From assembly GCA_025965735.1 (NCBI GenBank), contig JAOPWK010000308.1:1-26818 (forward strand): a stretch of 26,818 bases of DNA. The letters are read 5' to 3'. The notes beneath the pieces were generated by a model, which did no database searches, had not been told where the DNA came from, and worked only from the letters and a program-made list of their open reading frames with translations. Positions 24,299 through 26,818 of the stretch are shown piece by piece. Position numbers and translations under genes: made by a program. Position 1 is the stretch's first letter. Every line of letters starts with the position of its first letter. Source of the stretch: Frankiales bacterium. Its GTDB lineage: Bacteria > Actinomycetota > Actinomycetes > Mycobacteriales > SCTD01.

Positions 24299-25000
24299 AT
24301 GCGGCTGCAGGTCGACGGGCTGAGGGTGCGCTACGGCCTGCACGAGGCCGTGTCCGGTATTGACCTGTACGTGGAGGCGGGTGAGATCGTCGCCCTGCTC
24401 GGCGCGAACGGCGCCGGCAAGACGACGACGCTGCGCGCGCTGTCCGGGCTGCTCCGGCCGAGCGGCGGCCAGGTGCTCCTCGACGACCGCCGGCTCGACC
24501 GGCTGGACGCGAACGAGGTGGTCGCCGCCGGACTGGCGCACGTGCCGGAGGGGCGGCGCGTCTTCGGCCGGATGTCGGTGCAGGACAACCTGGAGATGGG
24601 CGCCTACACCCGACCCAAGGAGCTGCGGGGGGCGCTGGACCGGGTGCTCGACCTGCTGCCGGTGCTGGCCTCCCGGCGGGAGCAGCTGGCCGGGACGCTG
24701 TCCGGCGGGGAGCAGCAGCTGTTGGCGCTCGGCCGGGCGTTGATGAGCGCGCCGCGGGTGCTGCTGCTCGACGAGCCGTCGACCGGCTTGGCGCCGCAGG
24801 CGGTGGAGGCGGTGCTCGAGGTGGTGGCGGGCCTCGCCCGCGAAGGGGTGGCGCTGCTGCTGGTCGAGCAGGACGTCGAGGTCGCTTGCGGCCTGGCCGT
24901 CCGGGGGTACGTGCTGGAGACGGGCCGGGTCGTCACGAGCGGGCCGGCGGCGCAGCTGCGGGAGGACCCTGCGGTGCGCGAGGCCTACCTGGGCGGTTAG
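24299..25000 (+). CDS. Second LivF-type ABC transporter ATP-binding protein
   Basis: A 233-residue, compact ABC ATPase of the LivF type. It has Walker A GANGAGKT (35-42), the LivF-typical AHVPEGRRVFGRMSVQDNLEMGAY around the Q-loop position, the signature LSGGEQQ (134-140), Walker B VLLLDEPSTGLAP, and the switch LLVEQDVEVA. It looks more like canonical LivF than the ATPase inside the operon, lacking that one's N-terminal extension. No permease or binding protein accompanies it on this strand; the nearest are the divergent livHM genes. It may be an alternative ATPase for that transporter or serve one encoded elsewhere. The stop overlaps the stop of the convergent DUF554 gene (24997-25000). Confidence 0.92.
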   Translation: MRLQVDGLRVRYGLHEAVSGIDLYVEAGEIVALLGANGAGKTTTLRALSGLLRPSGGQVLLDDRRLDRLDANEVVAAGLAHVPEGRRVFGRMSVQDNLEMGAYTRPKELRGALDRVLDLLPVLASRREQLAGTLSGGEQQLLALGRALMSAPRVLLLDEPSTGLAPQAVEAVLEVVAGLAREGVALLLVEQDVEVACGLAVRGYVLETGRVVTSGPAAQLREDPAVREAYLGG

Positions 25001-25743
25001 CGGATCGCGTCGACCAGCAGGACGAGCAGCGGCGCCGCGACCAGCGCGGGGAGCAGGTCGCCGACGGCCACCATCTTGAGCGCGAGCAGGCGCAGGCCGA
25101 CGCCGAGCAGCAGCACCCCGCCGGTGGCGGTGACCGCACTGACCAGCGCCGCGGGGAGCAGCCCGCCGAGCAGCGCGCCCAGCAGCGTGAGCAGCCCCTG
25201 GACGACGCCGACCGACAGCGCGCTGGCCGCGACGCCCCAGCCGAGCGAGGCGGCGAAGGCCAGCGAGGCGAAGCCGTCGAGCGTGCTCTTGAGGGCGAGC
25301 TGCTCGATCCCGCGGCCCAGCCCGTCGGACAGCGACCCGAGGACGGCCAGCGGGCCGACCACGAACACCAGGGACGCCGAGACGTACCCCTCGACGAAGC
25401 GCGCCCGTGCCTGGTTGCCCTCGCCCTTGGTGAGCCTTCGCTGCAGCCAGCCGCCCATCCCCTCGAGGCGGGCCTCGAGCTGGAGCAGCGAGCCGACGAT
25501 CCCGCCGACCAGCAGCGCGCCCAGGACCACGAGCAGCGTGCCGCCCTCGCCGACCGCGTCCCGGAACTCCCGGTCGCCCAGCGCGGCCACGTTGAGGCCG
25601 CCGATCACCAGCGTCACCAGGCCGAGTGCGTCCGTGACCGTGACCCGGGTGCGCTCGGGGAGGCGGCCGCGCAGCAGCACGCCGAGCCCGGAGCCGACCA
25701 GGATCGTGGCCATGTTCAGGACAGTGCCGGCTCCGCGGACCAC
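24997..25743 (-). CDS. DUF554-family integral membrane protein
   Basis: A 248-residue membrane protein resembling the DUF554 family (YdfK/YqgA type, PF04474, recognised from memory). Its function is unknown. The sequence shows about seven hydrophobic helices and the family pattern: GTVLNMATILVGSGLGVLL at the start, LGALLVGGIVGSLLQLE in the middle, then RFVEGYVSASLVFVVGPLAV, LGSLSDGL, LALKSTLDGFASLAFAASLG and VVQGLLTLLGALLGG. The GTG start at 25743 follows GGAGG. It is divergent from the GNAT gene and convergent with the second LivF. Nothing in the context gives a function. Confidence 0.87.
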   Translation of the reverse strand: MVRGAGTVLNMATILVGSGLGVLLRGRLPERTRVTVTDALGLVTLVIGGLNVAALGDREFRDAVGEGGTLLVVLGALLVGGIVGSLLQLEARLEGMGGWLQRRLTKGEGNQARARFVEGYVSASLVFVVGPLAVLGSLSDGLGRGIEQLALKSTLDGFASLAFAASLGWGVAASALSVGVVQGLLTLLGALLGGLLPAALVSAVTATGGVLLLGVGLRLLALKMVAVGDLLPALVAAPLLVLLVDAIR

Positions 25744-25791
25744 CGCTCCGGCCTCCCTCTTCCGTGGCCGAAGCGGCCCGTGATCGCGCGC

Positions 25792-25797
25792 TAGTGT
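25792..25797 (+). promoter_or_regulatory. Candidate -10 box of the GNAT gene
   Basis: TAGTGT matches TANNNT, with a predicted start near 25804 and a leader of about 46 bases carrying GGGAGGGG (25837-25844). Confidence 0.35.
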
Positions 25798-25849
25798 CGG
25801 TCCCCGGCGAGCCTAGGTGGCTCTCCCACGAGCGCAGGGAGGGGCGGCG

Positions 25850-26458
25850 GTGCCACGCAGTGCTCTGCGCGTCCGGCCGGCGACGGTCGAGGACGTCCCT
25901 GCGCTGCTGGCCTTCGGGGACGAGCTCCGCGACGGCCTGCTGCCGGAGAACGGCCGCCCGCGAGGGACGCCGGCGGGTGCCCGCGCCGCCCTGGAGCAGC
26001 GCTACGTCGAGGCGATCGACGACCCGGCGCGACACCTGGTCGTCGTGGTGAACGACGCGGAGGAGGCGCTGGGGATGGCGCTCATGACGATCGCGCCGGC
26101 GAACGCCCTGCTCAACACCTCCGCCGTGCACCTGACCCACGCCGTCGTCGCCGACCGGCACAAGCGCCGCGGCGCCGGCAAGGCCCTCGTCACCGCAGCG
26201 GCGGCGTACGCGGAGGCGCACGGCCTGGAGCAGATCGTCGTGTCCGTCGCGCCGGGGTCCCGCGACGCCAACCGCTTCTTCGCTCGCCTCGGGTTCGCTC
26301 CGCTGGCCGTGCGCCGCGTCGCCCCGGTCGCCGTCGTCCGACGGCGGCTGGCCGCGCAGGTCGAGAGCCGGCCGACGGACCACGTGGTGCGGCGCCCCCG
26401 CGGGCGGCTGGGCAGCCGCCCGGCGCTCTCGCTCGGTCGGGCCGACACCGAGGTCTGA
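25850..26458 (+). CDS. GNAT-family N-acetyltransferase
   Basis: A 202-residue GNAT protein that would transfer an acetyl group from acetyl-CoA to an unknown amine. The start GTG 25850 is five bases after GGGAGGGG; an in-frame GTG at 25817 would place that site inside the gene. The fold begins ALRVRPATVEDVPALLAFGDEL. The central strand is HLVVVVNDAEEALGMALM. Motif A, VVADRHKRRGAGKALVTAAA, carries the acetyl-CoA pyrophosphate loop R-R-G-x-G-K. Motif B is SRDANRFFARLGFAPL. The C-terminal 30 residues are Arg rich and probably disordered. It lies just upstream of polA but polA has its own promoter signal, so a functional link is not implied. Confidence 0.88.
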   Translation: MPRSALRVRPATVEDVPALLAFGDELRDGLLPENGRPRGTPAGARAALEQRYVEAIDDPARHLVVVVNDAEEALGMALMTIAPANALLNTSAVHLTHAVVADRHKRRGAGKALVTAAAAYAEAHGLEQIVVSVAPGSRDANRFFARLGFAPLAVRRVAPVAVVRRRLAAQVESRPTDHVVRRPRGRLGSRPALSLGRADTEV

Positions 26459-26464
26459 CCTCCC

Positions 26465-26470
26465 TAGACT
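26465..26470 (+). promoter_or_regulatory. Candidate -10 box (TAGACT) for a leaderless polA transcript
   Basis: TAGACT ends six bases before the polA GTG at 26477, the spacing expected for a leaderless mRNA. No ribosome-binding site separates them. Confidence 0.45.
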
Positions 26471-26476
26471 CCGGGC

Positions 26477-26818
26477 GTGGCTGCCGCGAAGAAGGACGAA
26501 CCGACTCCCGAGCGCTCCCGACTGCTGCTGCTAGACGGCCACTCGCTGGCCTACCGGGCCTTCTTCGCGCTGCCGGTGGAGAACTTCAGCACCACGACCG
26601 GGCAGCCCACGAACGCCGTGTACGGCTTCACCGCGATGCTCATCAACGTCCTGCGCGACGAGAAGCCCACCCACGTCGCCGTCACCTTCGACGTCAGCAA
26701 GTCGACGTTCCGGACCGAGGCCTACGCCGATTACAAGGCCGGCCGGGCCGAGACGCCCACAGACTTCAAGGGGCAGGTGTCCCTCGTCCGCGAGGTGCTG
26801 GACGCGCTGCGGGTGCCG
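26477..26818 (+). CDS. polA: DNA polymerase I, N-terminal part (cut by window end)
   Basis: The first 114 codons of PolA. The visible part is the 5'-3' exonuclease (FEN-like) domain that removes RNA primers: RLLLLDGHSLAYRAFFALP with the first metal-binding Asp, TNAVYGFTAMLINVL, and VAVTFDVSKSTFRTEAYADY with the second acidic residue, then KAGRAETPTDFKGQ. The GTG at 26477 begins a short Lys/Glu/Pro leader (AAAKKDEPTPERS) before the domain, typical of actinobacterial PolA. The polymerase domains lie beyond the edge, so completeness cannot be judged. Confidence 0.95.
   Translation, partial: MAAAKKDEPTPERSRLLLLDGHSLAYRAFFALPVENFSTTTGQPTNAVYGFTAMLINVLRDEKPTHVAVTFDVSKSTFRTEAYADYKAGRAETPTDFKGQVSLVREVLDALRVP

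Overview
The window reads as chromosomal core DNA from a high-GC actinobacterium (Actinomycetota). The reasons are very high GC with G/C-rich third codon positions, frequent GTG starts, four-base ATGA/GTGA stop-start overlaps, actinobacterial gene families (trp-associated membrane protein, ANTAR response regulator) and a gene order I recognise from this phylum: hisI-trpE-trpC-trpB-trpA-lgt ... pyk ... pdtaR ... polA is the backbone seen in Mycobacterium tuberculosis, and a liv-type ABC transporter beside the ANTAR regulator is also known from Streptomyces. The genus cannot be fixed from this sequence.

Layout. 1-6914 (+) is one tightly coupled run: hisI (5' end probably outside the window), trpE, a trp-associated membrane protein, trpC, trpB, trpA, lgt and a VIT1/CCC1-type membrane protein. 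Neither trpG nor trpD is present. 6925-8265 (-) is an orphan membrane histidine kinase, divergent from gltB-gltD (8477-14475, +), the two subunits of NADPH glutamate synthase. pyk (14527-15993, +) converges on a small secreted CHAP-domain protein (15990-16517, -). Next come tRNA-Leu(CAA) at 16738-16820, what looks like a frame-disrupted HTH/LAGLIDADG-like gene at about 16850-17109, and the ANTAR response regulator (17169-17777, +).

17916-24123 is a branched-chain-amino-acid-type ABC transporter in two opposed units. The substrate-binding lipoprotein is on + and a five-gene operon livH-livM-livG-livF-lipoprotein is on -. They converge on a perfect 14-bp hairpin at 19209-19240. LivH carries a signal peptide and an extra extracytoplasmic domain fused to its N-terminus. 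A second LivF-type ATPase (24299-25000, +) is divergent from livH and converges on a DUF554 membrane protein (24997-25743, -). A GNAT acetyltransferase (25850-26458, +) and the 5' end of polA (26477 to the edge, +) close the window.

Functionally the window joins amino-acid biosynthesis (His, Trp, Glu), glycolytic flux (pyruvate kinase), lipoprotein maturation (Lgt, which would acylate the two lipoproteins encoded here) and amino-acid uptake. An RNA-binding antiterminator-type regulator sits immediately upstream of the uptake genes. Most of this is conserved housekeeping and I did not find a clear-cut undescribed system. The points most worth a second look are the LivH fusion, the coupled Cys-rich lipoprotein in the liv operon, the hairpins between the ANTAR regulator and livK, the decayed LAGLIDADG-like gene, the TrpA Asp60-to-Glu change, the His-rich sensor domain of the kinase and the recurrent TAGNNT promoters with leaderless starts.
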